DNA of 64,000 bases from Arthrobacter bambusae (GTDB lineage Bacteria; Actinomycetota; Actinomycetes; Actinomycetales; Micrococcaceae), in assembly GCF_022606295.1 (NCBI RefSeq), contig NZ_JAHHZS010000006.1, positions 1 to 64,000 on the forward strand. The letters are read 5' to 3'. This document shows positions 48,202 through 58,021 of the stretch, piece after piece (the first letter of the stretch is position 1; the number at the start of each line of letters is the position of its first letter). The translations under genes and the position numbers were made by a program. The notes beneath the pieces are model-generated. The model saw only the letters and a list, made by a program, of their open reading frames with translations, searched no databases and was not told the DNA's origin.

Positions 48202-50160
48202 CTAGCTGTCCATGCGCAGGGCGCGGCGCTGCATTTCCAGCTGCATGAGTTCCCGGTTGAGGCGTTGGAACTCTTCCGGCTGGGCCGAGGCGTCCAGGCG
48301 CTGCAACTGGCCCATCTTGTCCGCTTTGACCCTGGTGATCTGCAGCTCGAAAAGGCGGGCCAAAATGTCGCGGCAATACCGCTGAAGCGCTTCGGGCGTG
48401 CTGGCGGGCAATGGAACCACGGCAAGCTCGGAAACCAGGCCCTGGAGCGGCTCCGGAACCTCCTGCCGGATCCCTTCCACCCAGGCCACAGGGTCCCCCG
48501 CGTGGACCAGCCCGGCAGCCCGGATGGCGGTGTGCACAGCTGAGTAGGCAGGAGTGACGAAGTGGCAGGCCTCAAACCGTTCCCAGGCTCCGCCGCCAAG
48601 GGCAGCCTCGCCCCCAAGAACAGCAGGGTTCTGGATGACCACTTCGAGCGCCTGCCGCTCCATGGCGGCGATGGGATCCCGGGGATCCGGCCGCATGAAG
48701 GCGATGTGGGCGTCCGACGGCGGTGCTGCCGCCGGCTGGCCGGCTTGGCCCGGCTGCGTGCCCTGCCCGTGCCCCGGCGTTCCTGGAGTGCCCGCAGTTC
48801 CCGCGGCGCCCGTTGCCGGTACGCCCGAGGCGGCACGTTTGGCGGCCAGGCCCACTGCGCGGCTGACTTCCTCGATGGGCATGCCGAGCCAGCCCGCCAA
48901 CTCCCGCACATAGGCCGGACGGATGCCGGAATCCCGGATCTGGGCCACGACAGGGGCGGACTCCCGCAAGGCGGCCACCCGGCCTTCCACGGTGTCCAGG
49001 TTGTGGCGTTTAAGGGAGGCCCGGATGGCGAATTCGAAGAGGGGCCGGCGGGTGCCGATCAGGTCCCGGACGGCCGCGTCCCCCTTGAGCTGGCGCAAAT
49101 CGCAGGGGTCGGCTCCGCTAGGTTCCACGGCAACATAGGTCTGGGCGACGAAACGCTGGTCCTCCTCAAAGGCGCGCAATGCCGCTTTCTGCCCGGCGGC
49201 GTCGCCGTCGAAGGTGAAGATGACTTCTCCCCCGGTGCCGTCGTCGGACAGCAAACGGCGCGCGATCTTGATGTGGTCTGTGCCGAAGGCCGTACCGCAG
49301 GTGGCCACGGCGGTGCCGACGCCGGCAAGGTGGCAGGCCATGACGTCCGTATACCCCTCCACCACCACCAGTTGCCGGTCCTTGGCGATGTTCCGTTTGG
49401 CGAGGTCGATGCCGTAGAGGACCTGGGACTTCTTGTAGAGCACGGTCTCCGGAGTGTTCAGGTACTTCGGGCCCTGGTCGTCCTCGTAGAGCTTGCGGGC
49501 ACCGAAGCCGATGGTGTCGCCGGCGATGTCCCGGATGGGCCAGATGAGCCGGCCCCGGAAGCGGTCGTAGATGCCCCTGTTGCCTTCGGAAAACATCCCC
49601 GTCAGCTTCAGCTCAGCATCCGTGAATCCGCGTCCCCGCAGGTGTTTCAGGAGCGAGTCCCAACCCTGCGGCGCATAGCCGACGCCGAACTGTTCGGCCG
49701 CGGTCCGATCGAAGCCGCGGCCGTGGAGGAAGTTCCGGCCCTCGGCGCCACCCGCAGTGAGAAGTTGGGCACGAAAGAACTCATCAGCGATCTTGTGGGC
49801 ATCGAGCAGCCGTTGGCGCTTGCCTACCTCTTCGCGGTTGGGACCTGTGCCGCCGTCTTCATAGCGAAGCTCGTAGCCGATCCGGGCAGCGAGCTTCTCC
49901 ACGGCCTCGTGGAAGGAACTGTGATCCATCTTCTGGACAAAGGAGATGGCATCGCCGTCTTCTCCGCAGCCGAAGCAATGGTACCGGCCTACTTGGGGAC
50001 GGACTGTGAACGACGGCGAGCGCTCGTCGTGAAAGGGACAGAGACCTTTGAACGTGCCCAGGCCTGCGCCCTTGAGGGTGACGTAGCCGTCCACGACTTC
50101 CTTGATATCGGTGCGCTGGCGTACTTCGTCGATATCTTCACGTTTGATCAGGCCAGCCAC
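48202..50160 (-). CDS. dnaG: DNA primase
   Basis: A 652-residue primase. The N-terminal zinc domain (CPFHDERSPSFTV...YHCFGCG), the RNA polymerase core with the TOPRIM motifs LVVVEGYTDVMACHLAGV and FTFDGDAAGQKAA, and a C-terminal DnaB-interaction region after a Gly/Ala/Gln linker are all seen. It makes RNA primers at the replication fork. No sigma factor or rpsU neighbour; dgt lies upstream on the same strand, a common actinobacterial order. Confidence 0.97.
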   Translation of the reverse strand: MAGLIKREDIDEVRQRTDIKEVVDGYVTLKGAGLGTFKGLCPFHDERSPSFTVRPQVGRYHCFGCGEDGDAISFVQKMDHSSFHEAVEKLAARIGYELRYEDGGTGPNREEVGKRQRLLDAHKIADEFFRAQLLTAGGAEGRNFLHGRGFDRTAAEQFGVGYAPQGWDSLLKHLRGRGFTDAELKLTGMFSEGNRGIYDRFRGRLIWPIRDIAGDTIGFGARKLYEDDQGPKYLNTPETVLYKKSQVLYGIDLAKRNIAKDRQLVVVEGYTDVMACHLAGVGTAVATCGTAFGTDHIKIARRLLSDDGTGGEVIFTFDGDAAGQKAALRAFEEDQRFVAQTYVAVEPSGADPCDLRQLKGDAAVRDLIGTRRPLFEFAIRASLKRHNLDTVEGRVAALRESAPVVAQIRDSGIRPAYVRELAGWLGMPIEEVSRAVGLAAKRAASGVPATGAAGTAGTPGTPGHGQGTQPGQAGQPAAAPPSDAHIAFMRPDPRDPIAAMERQALEVVIQNPAVLGGEAALGGGAWERFEACHFVTPAYSAVHTAIRAAGLVHAGDPVAWVEGIRQEVPEPLQGLVSELAVVPLPASTPEALQRYCRDILARLFELQITRVKADKMGQLQRLDASAQPEEFQRLNRELMQLEMQRRALRMDS

Positions 50161-50220
50161 GTCACCATCCTAGTCGCTCCGCACGGGCAACCGTGGGCCG
50201 CCGTCGGTGTCGCCCGGGGC

Positions 50221-51531
50221 CTACCAGAGCGACGGCAGGCTGCCTACAAGCCGTTCGTACATCGCCAGCGCCGAAGCGTCCGTCAGCGACGCCACCTGGT
50301 CGATGACGACGCGAAGACGGGCGCCGTCGTCGGGCGCGTCCCGCCAGTCCGCGGCGAACATCGGTTCAAGATGCCGGTCTCCGCTCGCGTTCAGCACGCC
50401 GACGAGGGCGTGCAGGACTTCGCGCTGGCGCTCATAGACGGGCTGCCGATGGTCAGTGGAGATCACGAACGTCGTGGCAAGTCCCTTCATGGCCGCGATC
50501 TCGGTGACCGTGTCCTCGGGGACCATGAGTTCCGCGGCGTATCGGGTGAGGTGGTCCGGGCCGAAGTGCGCCCTCGTGGTCTCCAAGGCGCTTTGGCAGA
50601 ACCGGCCGATCAACTGGCTGGTCATGTCCTTCAGCGCGGCCATCGACTTCCGGCTGCCGTCGGCCTCACGCACCCACACGCTGGTGGCTTCGAGGCGGGC
50701 CAGCGCAGCGTCGATTTCAGCGGGATCATTGTGGGGCAAGTACCACTGCTTGGTGTACCCCACCACGCGGGCCCGGTGGTCCGGATTGTCCAGCCACTTC
50801 AGCTGGAAATGGCCGGCAACGATGGCGTCCTCGACGTCGTGGACGGAGTACGAGATGTCGTCGGCCAGGTCCATCACCTGGGCCTCGATGCAGGAGCGGT
50901 TGCCCGGCGCTCCGTCGCGAAGCCACGCAAACACGGGCAGATCGTCTTCATAGGCACCGAATTTGCTGCTCCGCTGCCCGTGGATGACGGGGGCGTCGAC
51001 GGCGGACCACGGGTACTTGGAGGCGGCGTCAAGGCTGGCGCGGGTCAGGTTCAGGCCCGCGGGCCGGCCGTCGGCGGCAAGGACCTTGGGCTCAAGGCGG
51101 GTCAGCAGGCGCAGGGTCTGGGCGTTGCCCTCGAAGCCGCCGATTCCGTGGGCTACCTCGTTGAGCGCGGATTCCCCGTTATGCCCGAACGGCGGGTGGC
51201 CAAGATCGTGGCTCAGGCACGCCGTGTCCACAACATCCGGATCGCAACCGAGCGCGCGGCCCAACTCGCGGCCCACCTGGGCCACTTCAAGGCTGTGCGT
51301 CAGGCGGGTGCGGACAAAGTCGTCGGTGTCCGGGGCCACCACTTGGGTCTTCGCCCCGAGCCGCCGGAGTGCTGACGAATGCAGCACCCTTGCCCGGTCC
51401 CTCTCGAAGTCCGAGCGGTAGGTGTTCTTGCGGGGTTCCTGGACCCAGCGTGCCGAGTCGGCTTCCACATAGCCTGGAATGCCCGTTGCGTTTTCGGCCG
51501 GGCGTGCTGCAGACATCGCTTCAGTTCCCAT
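50221..51531 (-). CDS. dgt: Deoxyguanosinetriphosphate triphosphohydrolase-like protein
   Basis: A 436-residue HD-domain dNTPase. The first metal His is in TRLTHSLEVAQVGRELG and the HD pair is in CLSHDLGHPPFGHNGE; a later Asp occurs in MDLADDISYSVHDVEDA. It hydrolyses dNTPs to nucleoside and triphosphate, controlling dNTP pools. An alternative ATG 15 bp downstream has the better-spaced GGAA; the first 25 residues are variable in relatives. Confidence 0.95.
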   Translation of the reverse strand: MGTEAMSAARPAENATGIPGYVEADSARWVQEPRKNTYRSDFERDRARVLHSSALRRLGAKTQVVAPDTDDFVRTRLTHSLEVAQVGRELGRALGCDPDVVDTACLSHDLGHPPFGHNGESALNEVAHGIGGFEGNAQTLRLLTRLEPKVLAADGRPAGLNLTRASLDAASKYPWSAVDAPVIHGQRSSKFGAYEDDLPVFAWLRDGAPGNRSCIEAQVMDLADDISYSVHDVEDAIVAGHFQLKWLDNPDHRARVVGYTKQWYLPHNDPAEIDAALARLEATSVWVREADGSRKSMAALKDMTSQLIGRFCQSALETTRAHFGPDHLTRYAAELMVPEDTVTEIAAMKGLATTFVISTDHRQPVYERQREVLHALVGVLNASGDRHLEPMFAADWRDAPDDGARLRVVIDQVASLTDASALAMYERLVGSLPSLW

Positions 51532-51644
51532 GGGTATCTGCCTCCTCCGCTTGCCGTGCGCCGGTGTCTCTTCAGCCGGTGCCTATGCAGCAAGTTTTCC
51601 ACGACTCGGGCCGTGCGCGTGCACGCGCCGGTCCGGGCCGCGCC

Positions 51645-52826
51645 CTAGCCGCCTGAGACGTCGAGTTCGGCTGCGGCGATATCGCGGGTCTGGTCCGCGT
51701 CCATCTGGCGGCTGAGCAGCCAGTCCTTGGGCAACGCCGGCTTCTTGGGGGAACCCGCACGCCCGCGCGGGCCTTCCGAGTCCGTTCCCGGATACGGCAA
51801 GTCCATGTCCAGTTGGTCCAGCAGTTCGCGCAGTACCTCGAGGGTCGGCACGGTGGCCAGTTTGGCGCGCAGTTCCCCGCCCACGACGTAGCCCTTGAAG
51901 TACCAGGCCATGTGCTTGCGGATCTCGCGCAGCGCCTTGTACTCGTCGTTGCCGAAGGTTTCGATCATGAGCTCGGCGTGGCGGTAGACGCCGTCGGCCA
52001 CTTCGCGCAGCCCGGGACGATGGCGGTGATCGCTTCCCTCAAACGCGGCCTGGAGGTCGCCGAAGAGCCACGGGCGGCCCTGGCAGCCGCGGCCCACCAC
52101 GACGCCGTCGATCCCGGTTTCGCGCACCATGCGGACGGCGTCTTCGGCGGACCAGATATCGCCGTTGCCCAGAACGGGAATGTCCGGGAGCGCCTCACGC
52201 AAGCGCGCGATGGCGGACCAGTCGGCCTGGCCGGAGTAGAACTGCGCGGCCGTGCGGCCGTGGAGCGCGACGGCGGCAACGCCGGAATCGCGGGCGATGC
52301 GTCCGGCGTCGAGGTACGTGAGGTGGTCCTCGTCAATGCCCTTGCGCATCTTGATGGTCAGCGGGATATCGCCCTTGGACGCTTCCTTGACGGCCGTCTG
52401 GACGATGGAGGTGAAAAGGTCGATCTTCCAGGGCAGTGCGGAGCCGCCGCCGCGCCGGGTGACCTTGGGCACGGGACAGCCGAAGTTGAGGTCGATGTGG
52501 TCCGCCCGGTCTTCTTCGACGAGCATGCGCACGGCCTGGCCCACGGTGACAGGATCCACGCCGTACAGCTGCACGGAACGGACCTTTTCATCATCGTCGT
52601 GGGAAATGATGCGCAACGATTCCGGGGTGCGCTCCACCAGGGCACGGGAGGTCACCATCTCCGCGACGTACAGGCCGCCGCCGTATTCACGGCACAGCCG
52701 GCGGAAAGCCGAGTTGGTGATTCCGGCCATCGGCGCGAGGATCACGGGGGTGTCCACGGTGATCCGGCCGAGCTGCAGCGGGGGCAGTTCGAGCTTGGGC
52801 GAAGGGGGCGTTGCTACTACAGTCAC
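51645..52826 (-). CDS. dusB: tRNA-dihydrouridine synthase, DusB type
   Basis: A 393-residue FMN enzyme reducing uridine to dihydrouridine in the tRNA D-loop. Visible are PVILAPMAGITNSAFRRLC, the catalytic Cys in LNFGCPVPKVTRRGGG, KMRKGIDEDH, VALHGRTAAQFY and NGDIWSAEDA. The C-terminus has a Pro/Arg/Gly-rich insertion typical of actinobacteria. The dusB-dgt-dnaG order is a conserved core block. Confidence 0.96.
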   Translation of the reverse strand: MTVVATPPSPKLELPPLQLGRITVDTPVILAPMAGITNSAFRRLCREYGGGLYVAEMVTSRALVERTPESLRIISHDDDEKVRSVQLYGVDPVTVGQAVRMLVEEDRADHIDLNFGCPVPKVTRRGGGSALPWKIDLFTSIVQTAVKEASKGDIPLTIKMRKGIDEDHLTYLDAGRIARDSGVAAVALHGRTAAQFYSGQADWSAIARLREALPDIPVLGNGDIWSAEDAVRMVRETGIDGVVVGRGCQGRPWLFGDLQAAFEGSDHRHRPGLREVADGVYRHAELMIETFGNDEYKALREIRKHMAWYFKGYVVGGELRAKLATVPTLEVLRELLDQLDMDLPYPGTDSEGPRGRAGSPKKPALPKDWLLSRQMDADQTRDIAAAELDVSGG

Positions 52827-52884
52827 CCGTCCATTGTCTCAAAGCGGGGCAAATCGGATGGCCCGTCCGTTCTCGCGGCGCTGG

Positions 52885-53496
52885 CTAGAGCAGCCAGCCG
52901 TTGTCTTCGGCGATCCGCACAGCCTCGGCACGGGTCCGTCCGCCGGTCTTGGCCATCGCTGCGGACAGGTAGTTCCGCACGGTCCCTTCGGAAAGCATCG
53001 CCGACTTCGCGATATCGGCCACCGTGCCGCCGTCGGACGCTGCCTTGAGCACCTCCACCTCACGTTCGGTCAACGGGCTGTCCCCCGCGGTCAAGGATTC
53101 CGCGGCGAGCACGGGGTCCACCACCCTGAGCCCCTGATGGACGCGGCGCACCGCTTCGGCCAATTGCCGCGCCGGCGTGTCCTTGACAACGAATCCGGCG
53201 GCGCCGGCCTGCATGGCGCGCTTGAGGTAGCCGGGCCGCCCGAACGTGGTGACCATGAGGACGCGGCACGACGGTGCGGCCCGCCGCACGGCCGCTGCCG
53301 CGCTGATCCCGTCGAGGCCGGGCATCTCGACGTCGAGCATCGCCACATCCGCGGAGTGCTCGACGACGGCGGCCGCCACCCCTGTCCCGTCGCCCAGTTC
53401 GGCGACCACCTCGATATCCGGCTCCAGGCCCAGCAAAGCGGCCAGTGCCCCGCGCACGAGTGCCTGGTCATCTGCGATCACCAATCGGATGCTCAT
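52885..53496 (-). CDS. NarL/LuxR-family response regulator
   Basis: A 203-residue regulator. Receiver domain at 1-120 with acidic pocket (VIADDQALVRGALAALLGL) and phospho-acceptor Asp in VAMLDVEMPGLDG. The C-terminal LuxR HTH is at about 138-200 (LTEREVEVLKAASDGGTVAD). Its ATG overlaps the stop of the kinase gene, so they form a two-component pair that probably controls the ABC exporter upstream. Confidence 0.94.
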   Translation of the reverse strand: MSIRLVIADDQALVRGALAALLGLEPDIEVVAELGDGTGVAAAVVEHSADVAMLDVEMPGLDGISAAAAVRRAAPSCRVLMVTTFGRPGYLKRAMQAGAAGFVVKDTPARQLAEAVRRVHQGLRVVDPVLAAESLTAGDSPLTEREVEVLKAASDGGTVADIAKSAMLSEGTVRNYLSAAMAKTGGRTRAEAVRIAEDNGWLL

Positions 53497-54599
53497 ACCT
53501 CCACCGCCAATCTGAACCCTCCCAGGTCACTTGGGCCAATGTTTACCGTTCCCCCGGCGGCACCCACGCGTTCGCGGATCCCGGCCAGTCCGTTCCCGGA
53601 GCGGCCCCCGGAGGCCGGTCCGACGCCGTCGTCCTCCACCAGCACGCTCGACGCCGTCAACTGGACGCGGCAGCGCGCGGCACCGGAGTGCCGCACGACG
53701 TTGGTGATGCCTTCGCGCAGAACCCAGCCGAAGAGCTCCCGGTGGCGTGGCGGAACCTGCTCCACGGTTCCCGGCAATTCCGCGTCGATCCCGGCCGATT
53801 CCAAGGCCGTCCGGGCGACGGCGAGTTCCGCCAGGACGTTGACGCCGCGGTAACCGGCCACCGTGGCCCGGACGTCGGCGAGCGCACCCCGGGCCAGGTC
53901 CTGCACCGCGGAGATCTCGGCGGCCGCCCGGTCCCGGGCAGGGTGGTCGCCGTGGACGGTTTCCAGCATCCTGCCCGCCAACTCGGCCTTCACGGCGATG
54001 ACCGTCAGGGAATGCCCCAGGATGTCGTGCATGTCCCGGGCCACGCGGCTGCGCTCCGCCGCCACGGCTGCGTCGGCCAGTTCAGTCTGCGCTTCCCTGA
54101 GCCGTGCTGTCTGCCGGATCAGCCGGGCGAAGGCGGACATCATGAGGCCGAGGGACAGGATGATCCCGGCCTGGAGCAGGGCCTGCTCGCCGTTGCCCGT
54201 CACCAGCTGCGTGGCGAAGGAGACGAGGGCCAACGCGACGATGAGGAAGAAATCGGTGCGCGGCGGAAGGGACGTCATCGCGATGGCGCAGGCGAGGAAC
54301 GTCCAGGTCCATAAGGCTTCCCTTCCGATGATGAGGACCATCAGCCCGTTCAGCGCGAGCAGGATGCAGACGGACACGATGCCGGCGCGGACGCCCAGGC
54401 GCCAACTGACCTGGGGCAGGAAGACGTAGGCACCGAAGAACACGATCAACGACGCCGACGCCGCCATTTTCCAGGCCAGCGGCTCGTCCACGGACCACAC
54501 GATGTTCCACGTCGGCCACGCCCAGAGGAGGATGGAGAGTCCCGCACCGATGAACCAGCCCCGTGGCCCGGGACCACGGAACATGGCTTTGCTGGTCAT
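53493..54599 (-). CDS. Sensor histidine kinase, HisKA_3 family (DesK/LiaS-like)
   Basis: A 368-residue membrane kinase starting at the ATG at 54599, 22 bp after the ABC permease stop. The first 165 residues contain six hydrophobic segments; the dimerisation/phospho-acceptor helix reads SRVARDMHDILGHSLTVIAV (His in DILGH is the phosphorylation site). The ATPase domain has LREGITNVVRHSGAARC and DDGVGP. No large extracellular sensor, so it probably senses the membrane itself. Confidence 0.93.
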   Translation of the reverse strand: MTSKAMFRGPGPRGWFIGAGLSILLWAWPTWNIVWSVDEPLAWKMAASASLIVFFGAYVFLPQVSWRLGVRAGIVSVCILLALNGLMVLIIGREALWTWTFLACAIAMTSLPPRTDFFLIVALALVSFATQLVTGNGEQALLQAGIILSLGLMMSAFARLIRQTARLREAQTELADAAVAAERSRVARDMHDILGHSLTVIAVKAELAGRMLETVHGDHPARDRAAAEISAVQDLARGALADVRATVAGYRGVNVLAELAVARTALESAGIDAELPGTVEQVPPRHRELFGWVLREGITNVVRHSGAARCRVQLTASSVLVEDDGVGPASGGRSGNGLAGIRERVGAAGGTVNIGPSDLGGFRLAVEV

Positions 54600-54621
54600 G
54601 CTGCCCACCCTGGCGGCCTGT

Positions 54622-55398
54622 TCAGACACGTTTCGTGTCGCGGCGGAATGCCATGGCGGCCCCGGCCACGAAGATCGCGAGCCAGATGAGCACGTTGAGG
54701 ATCCACGCCCAGTCGAACTCGCCGGTGATGGGGCTCCGGGCCAATTGCCCGATCCCGTAGGCGGGCGTGAACTTGGCGATGTTCCCGAAGGTCTCCCCCA
54801 TGATTTCGATCGGCATGAACAGCCCACCGAGCATGGCAAGGATGGCAAGGGCCGGGCCGAGGATCTGCATGACGTTCTGGCTCGGCATGAGGTATCCGAC
54901 GAACAAGCCGAGGGCCGCGAACACCAGGGAGCCCAGCCAGGCTACCAACCCTGCCGTCAGCCAGGTCCGGGCATCCATGGTGACACCTGCCAGGGCGCCG
55001 ATGACGAACTGGGCCACGACGGCAACGAGGGACAGCGTCAGCGCGGCCATGGCTTTCACCGCGATATACGCACCGGGCAGGAGGGGCGTGAGGCGAAGCT
55101 GGCGGCTCCAGCCTTGGGCACGTTCCACTGCCACCTGGCTGCCGGCGCCGGTAGCGGCGGTCATCGCGGCGTAGACCGTGAGGCTGATAAGGATGTACTG
55201 GCCGTAGCTGTGCCCGTTGGGCAGGAGCTTGTCCTTGTTGGACAAGCCGAAAATGAAGAAGAAAACGGCCGGCATGAACACCGTGAAGATGATGGTCCGG
55301 CGGTTCCGGAGCATCCGCTTGATCTCGATCCACAGGAACGTGCGGTTGACCCCGCCGGCGGACGGTTTCCGTTCCTGGACGACTGCTGCCGTGCTCAT
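54622..55398 (-). CDS. ABC-2 type exporter permease
   Basis: A 258-residue protein with six helices of the ABC-2 family. Landmarks are WIEIKRMLRNRRTIIFTVFM at the N-terminus and RAQGWSRQLRLTPLLPGAYI, the cytoplasmic coupling loop. Its ATG overlaps the ATPase gene stop (ATGA). Two copies would pair with two ATPase subunits to export a lipid, peptide or drug. Confidence 0.92.
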   Translation of the reverse strand: MSTAAVVQERKPSAGGVNRTFLWIEIKRMLRNRRTIIFTVFMPAVFFFIFGLSNKDKLLPNGHSYGQYILISLTVYAAMTAATGAGSQVAVERAQGWSRQLRLTPLLPGAYIAVKAMAALTLSLVAVVAQFVIGALAGVTMDARTWLTAGLVAWLGSLVFAALGLFVGYLMPSQNVMQILGPALAILAMLGGLFMPIEIMGETFGNIAKFTPAYGIGQLARSPITGEFDWAWILNVLIWLAIFVAGAAMAFRRDTKRV

Positions 55399-56333
55399 AC
55401 GAGGTCTCCTTCAAAAGTGATGCTCGTGGACTCCGGAACGGCATCGTCTCCGGTGAGGGCGACGAAAGCCTCCTCGAGGTTGTTGGCCGCCACTTCGACG
55501 TCGTGGGCGCCCGTGTTGTTGAGCAAGTACCGCACGACGGCGTCCGAGTCGCCCGTGCGGACGGTGAGGCGGCCGCCGTCGTAATCCATGCTTTCGACGG
55601 GCGGCAAGCCGGCCAGCAGTCCGCGTTCGGTTGCCGGAAGCGAAGCCTTGACGGTGCGGCCCGAGGCAAGGTTCTTGATCTGGGCGGCGGTGCCGTCCGC
55701 AACGATGCTGCCTTGCCGGACCAGGACGATCCTGTCCGCGTAGGCGTCGGCTTCTTCGAGGTAATGCGTGGCGAAGATGACGGTCCGTCCGCGCTGGGCG
55801 TCGGTCCTGATGGCGTTCCAGAAGTCTCGTCGTCCCGCGACATCCATGCCGGTGGTGGGCTCGTCCAGGATGAGCAATCCGGGATCGGAGACGAGGGCCA
55901 TGGCGAAGCGCAGCCGCTGCTGCTGGCCGCCGGAGCACTTTTCGACCTTGCGGTCGGCAATCTCCAGGATGCCCGCCCGCGCCAGGACTTCGTCCACGGG
56001 GCGGGCGGAATCGAACATGGCGGCGTTGAGCTGTACGGTCTCGCGCACAGTGATGTCCCGCAGCAGGCCGCCGGTCTGCATCACCGCTGCCACCTGGCCG
56101 CGGGCGATCGCTCCCCGCGGAGTGTGGCCGAAGATTGAAACGCTTCCCTGGTCCGGGGCGCTCAATCCGAGGATCATGTCGATCGTGGTGGTCTTGCCCG
56201 CCCCGTTGGGACCGAGGAACGCCACCACCTCCCCCGGCTGCACGGTGAGGTCGAGGCCGCGTACGGCGTGGACCTTCCCGAAGCTCTTGTGCAGTCCGGC
56301 GGCGTGGACGGCCGGCACACTCGCTGTTGTCAT
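55395..56333 (-). CDS. ABC exporter ATP-binding protein
   Basis: A 312-residue ATPase. Walker A is GPNGAGKTT, the signature is CSGGQQQRL, and Walker B is LLILDEPTTGMD. A C-terminal domain of about 80 residues (VESMDYDGGRLTVRTG) is the usual ABC-2 exporter extension. First gene of the ABC-ABC-HK-RR operon, a layout typical of antibiotic or membrane-stress detoxification modules. Confidence 0.94.
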   Translation of the reverse strand: MTTASVPAVHAAGLHKSFGKVHAVRGLDLTVQPGEVVAFLGPNGAGKTTTIDMILGLSAPDQGSVSIFGHTPRGAIARGQVAAVMQTGGLLRDITVRETVQLNAAMFDSARPVDEVLARAGILEIADRKVEKCSGGQQQRLRFAMALVSDPGLLILDEPTTGMDVAGRRDFWNAIRTDAQRGRTVIFATHYLEEADAYADRIVLVRQGSIVADGTAAQIKNLASGRTVKASLPATERGLLAGLPPVESMDYDGGRLTVRTGDSDAVVRYLLNNTGAHDVEVAANNLEEAFVALTGDDAVPESTSITFEGDLV

Positions 56334-56436
56334 GACTCTCCTTGGCTTGGTTTACTCCACTACCCATCAAAGCCGGGATCCGCGTCCGGCGCCGGGGCGT
56401 GTGTCACCAATGCGGGATGACAAATGTCATCGGGGG

Positions 56437-57894
56437 CTAGCGACGCTCGGCTTCCCTGCGTGCCCGCCTGGTCATGACAACGGCGGCGAGCTCGCCGGTG
56501 TCGAAGGATTCGAAGGCGTCGGCGGGCCCGGCGGCTTCAAGCTCCCGGACGTCGCCGTCGTCGTGGGCTGCTTCCGAAACCGCCGCGCCGGCGGCCCCGA
56601 GCCGCTTCGGACCGGTCGCCTTGACCACCAGGACTGCGATCAAGGTGGTCACCGGGATGGCCAGCACGAGGCCGATGGAGCCCACCAGCGTGCGGATGAC
56701 TTCCTCGGACAACTCGGCACTGGTGAGGGCATCCACCAGCGGGCGGTCGTACAGCATGACAATGATCAGGATGGGCAGCGCGGCACCGGCGTAGGCGAAG
56801 GCGATGGTGTAGACCGTGGAGGCGATGTGGTCCCGGCCGATCCTCATGGCCGAGGTGAACAGCTTGCGCGCCCCGGTCTCCGGCGCCAGCTCGTAGAGTT
56901 CCCACACGGCCGCGGACTGGGTGATCGTCACGTCGTTGAGGACTCCAAGCCCGGAAATGATCAACCCGCACAGGATGATCCCGGAGAGCGAGATCTTGTC
57001 CGACATGTTGACGAGCGTGGCGCCCTCGCTCGTGGCGATCCCGGTCAGGTTGGCTGCATCCGTGGCCCAGGCGGCCAGCAGCGCCGTGATGCCGAGGCCG
57101 AAGATCGTGCCGAGCAACGCGGTGGAGGTCTTGGCCGAGAATCCGTGGGCGAAATAGATCACTCCCATCATGATGGCCGTGGAGCCGACCAAAGCCACGA
57201 GCAGCGGCGGTTTGCCTTCCACCAATCCCGGAAGCATGAAGCTGACCATCACCACGTAGGCCCCGGCCAGTCCGAGGAGCGCCCTGAAACCGCGCCAGCG
57301 CGCAACCGCGATGACCACCACGGCGTACAGGATCGCAAGGAGGGCCATCGGAACGGTCCGCACGAAGTCAAGGAAAACGTACGACGGCGAGCCGTTGCCT
57401 GCCGCTGCGCCCTGCACCCGGGAGAGGTTCAGGTAGCGGATGCTGTCCCCGGCTTTGACGCCGTGGGACTTGGCGACATCCGGGTTGATGACCACTTTCA
57501 CGGGGCTGCCGCCGTTATCCGGCTGCGTCGACGCGAAGGTGCACTGGGACCCCTGCGGCTGTGTTCCGCTGCTTTGGTTTGTGCCGTTCGCCCCGTTCGC
57601 CCCGTTCGCTACCGGAGCCTGGGTCCCCTGCGTGCAGCTCTCTTGGGTGACGGATTGAATCTTGCCGGTATCGAACGTCACCCCGGGAGCAGCGGCGTAC
57701 GGGCTCGCGAAGGTGATGCCCTCCTTGCTCCCGGACGGCCACATGAGCAGCATGGCAACGATCGTGAGCGCGGCAATCGGAGCCAACACGGCCACGAGGA
57801 GCCAGTTGGCCCGTTTGCGTGCCGCGAGCGCCGTCGGGCTTGGCTCGAAATTCTCGGTGTGTCCGTGTGAATGGCCGTGACCCATTAGCTGCAA
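56437..57894 (-). CDS. YibE/F family membrane protein
   Basis: A 485-residue protein with an N-terminal His-bearing leader (MGHGHSHGHTENFE), one helix, an extracytoplasmic domain of about 130 residues, then seven or eight helices with the YibE/F words VYFAHGF, TSTALLGTIFGL, GLGVLNDVTITQSAAVWEL and LYDRPLVDALTS. The family's function is unknown; a transport role is assumed. Confidence 0.92.
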   Translation of the reverse strand: MQLMGHGHSHGHTENFEPSPTALAARKRANWLLVAVLAPIAALTIVAMLLMWPSGSKEGITFASPYAAAPGVTFDTGKIQSVTQESCTQGTQAPVANGANGANGTNQSSGTQPQGSQCTFASTQPDNGGSPVKVVINPDVAKSHGVKAGDSIRYLNLSRVQGAAAGNGSPSYVFLDFVRTVPMALLAILYAVVVIAVARWRGFRALLGLAGAYVVMVSFMLPGLVEGKPPLLVALVGSTAIMMGVIYFAHGFSAKTSTALLGTIFGLGITALLAAWATDAANLTGIATSEGATLVNMSDKISLSGIILCGLIISGLGVLNDVTITQSAAVWELYELAPETGARKLFTSAMRIGRDHIASTVYTIAFAYAGAALPILIIVMLYDRPLVDALTSAELSEEVIRTLVGSIGLVLAIPVTTLIAVLVVKATGPKRLGAAGAAVSEAAHDDGDVRELEAAGPADAFESFDTGELAAVVMTRRARREAERR

Positions 57895-57937
57895 AACCTC
57901 ATGCCCACAAGCCTACGTGGGGCAGCCCGGTGTCCCG

Positions 57938-58003
57938 CCCAACTGAGTCGCATTTGTGGCCGTTTTGAGGGCTCAAAACGACAACAAATGCGAGTCAGTT
58001 GGG
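57938..58003. repeat. Long imperfect inverted repeat downstream of the FAD-oxidase gene
   Basis: Two 32-base arms that match at 29 positions around a 2-base centre. The outer arm reads CCCAACTGAGTCGCATTTGT on the left side. It lies past the FAD-oxidase stop and shares its sequence with the repeat at 59520-59585, so it is a family member, and it could serve as a terminator. Confidence 0.85.
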
Positions 58004-58021
58004 CCGGGTCCGCACCCGGGG

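Noticed and set aside
48562..51375. Very long open frame (over 900 codons) on the plus strand opposite dnaG and dgt
   Set aside because: It is antisense to two well-identified core genes in high-GC DNA, where the opposite strand is often open. Its translation has no domain features.
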